A stretch of 6,505 nt of DNA from Desulfobia sp. Its GTDB lineage: Bacteria > Desulfobacterota > Desulfobulbia > Desulfobulbales > SURF-16. A program made the position numbers and the translations under genes. This document shows positions 6,146-6,505 of the stretch, one piece after another. The notes below the pieces were generated by a model. The model saw only the letters and a program-made list of their open reading frames with translations. It ran no database searches and was not told the DNA's origin. Position 1 is the first letter of the stretch. Each line of letters begins with the position of its first letter. The stretch is taken from NCBI GenBank assembly GCA_030608985.1, contig JAUWDC010000070.1, positions 1-6,505 on the forward strand, read 5' to 3'.

Positions 6146-6505
6146 TTATTCGGCGCCTACCTGGAACCGAGCATAGTGTTTAATTGTAATGTTTTCACCT
6201 AAAGAAGCGATGATTTCATTAAGCTTGTCCTGAACAGACAGATCAGGGTTTTTAACAAATTTTTGCTCCATCAGGCAGGTTTCTGAATAGAATTTGTCAA
6301 TTTTTCCTGAGACAATTTTCTCAATGATATTTTCCGGCTTACCAGAGTCTTGAGCCTGTTTCACGTATATTTCTTTTTCTCTGGCAACGAGATCTTCTGA
6401 AACAGCTTCTCTGTTAATTGCAATAGGGTCTGCAGCGGCAATATGCATTGCAATATCTTTGGAAAAATCGATAAAGGAATCTGTTTTTGCGACAAAATCC
6501 GTCTC
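6146..6505 (-). CDS. tsf: Elongation factor Ts, C-terminal part (5' end outside window)
   Basis: EF-Ts releases GDP from EF-Tu so it can be reloaded with GTP during translation elongation. The frame is open from the right edge to the TAA at 6148-6146 and gives 119 codons. The first residues are ETDFVAK, the core of the family's (N)CETDFVA signature, so the window cuts inside it. KDIAMHIAAADP follows, then KEIYVKQAQDSGKPENIIEKIVSGKIDKFYSE, and a closing GENITIKHYARFQVG. The roughly 50-residue distance from signature to the GKPENI block and the early end show the short EF-Ts form (about 195-200 aa, as in Thermus) rather than the 283-aa E. coli form. An internal ATG at 6448 is not the start. It normally follows rpsB, expected beyond the right edge. 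The 169-nt gap to pyrH is the largest in the window. Confidence 0.97.
   Translation of the reverse strand, partial: ETDFVAKTDSFIDFSKDIAMHIAAADPIAINREAVSEDLVAREKEIYVKQAQDSGKPENIIEKIVSGKIDKFYSETCLMEQKFVKNPDLSVQDKLNEIIASLGENITIKHYARFQVGAE

Overview
The window is a compact, single-strand housekeeping cluster. Eight protein genes all lie on the minus strand, in transcription order tsf (3' part only), pyrH, frr, uppS, cdsA, dxr, rseP, tsaB (almost complete, at the left edge). The block pyrH-frr-uppS-cdsA-dxr-rseP behind tsf is a widely conserved bacterial order. The short EF-Ts without the long enterobacterial insertion, the one-PDZ RseP starting with an ILIFVHELGHF-type motif, and tsaB directly behind rseP suggest a Desulfobacterota (deltaproteobacterial, sulfate-reducer-like) genome of moderate GC. 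That placement is inferred from recalled family resemblance, not from a search.

Layout from high to low coordinates: tsf C-terminal 119 codons (6505-6146); a 169-nt gap with a 109-bp imperfect inverted-repeat element (6032-6140) and a second hairpin (5999-6028); pyrH (5976-5257); frr (5239-4685; its start is placed at the ATG after a good Shine-Dalgarno, not at the upstream GTG); uppS with a GTG start (4675-3929); cdsA (3918-3124); dxr (3108-1909); a 100-nt gap with a telomere-like G-run tract (1816-1846) directly upstream of rseP; rseP (1808-732); tsaB (725 to the left edge). All other gaps are 6-17 nt, so the genes are probably co-transcribed. No gene-free stretch exceeds 300 nt.

The products link translation (EF-Ts, ribosome recycling factor, t6A tRNA modification) with envelope building. 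PyrH makes UDP for nucleotide sugars. DXR opens the MEP isoprenoid pathway, whose products UppS turns into the C55 carrier lipid. CdsA makes CDP-diacylglycerol for phospholipids, and RseP is the intramembrane protease of envelope-stress signalling.

No novel protein system is present. The signals that annotation does not explain are the two larger gaps: the inverted repeat plus possible alternative RNA structures before pyrH, and the G-quadruplex-type tract before rseP, a gene with no visible Shine-Dalgarno.
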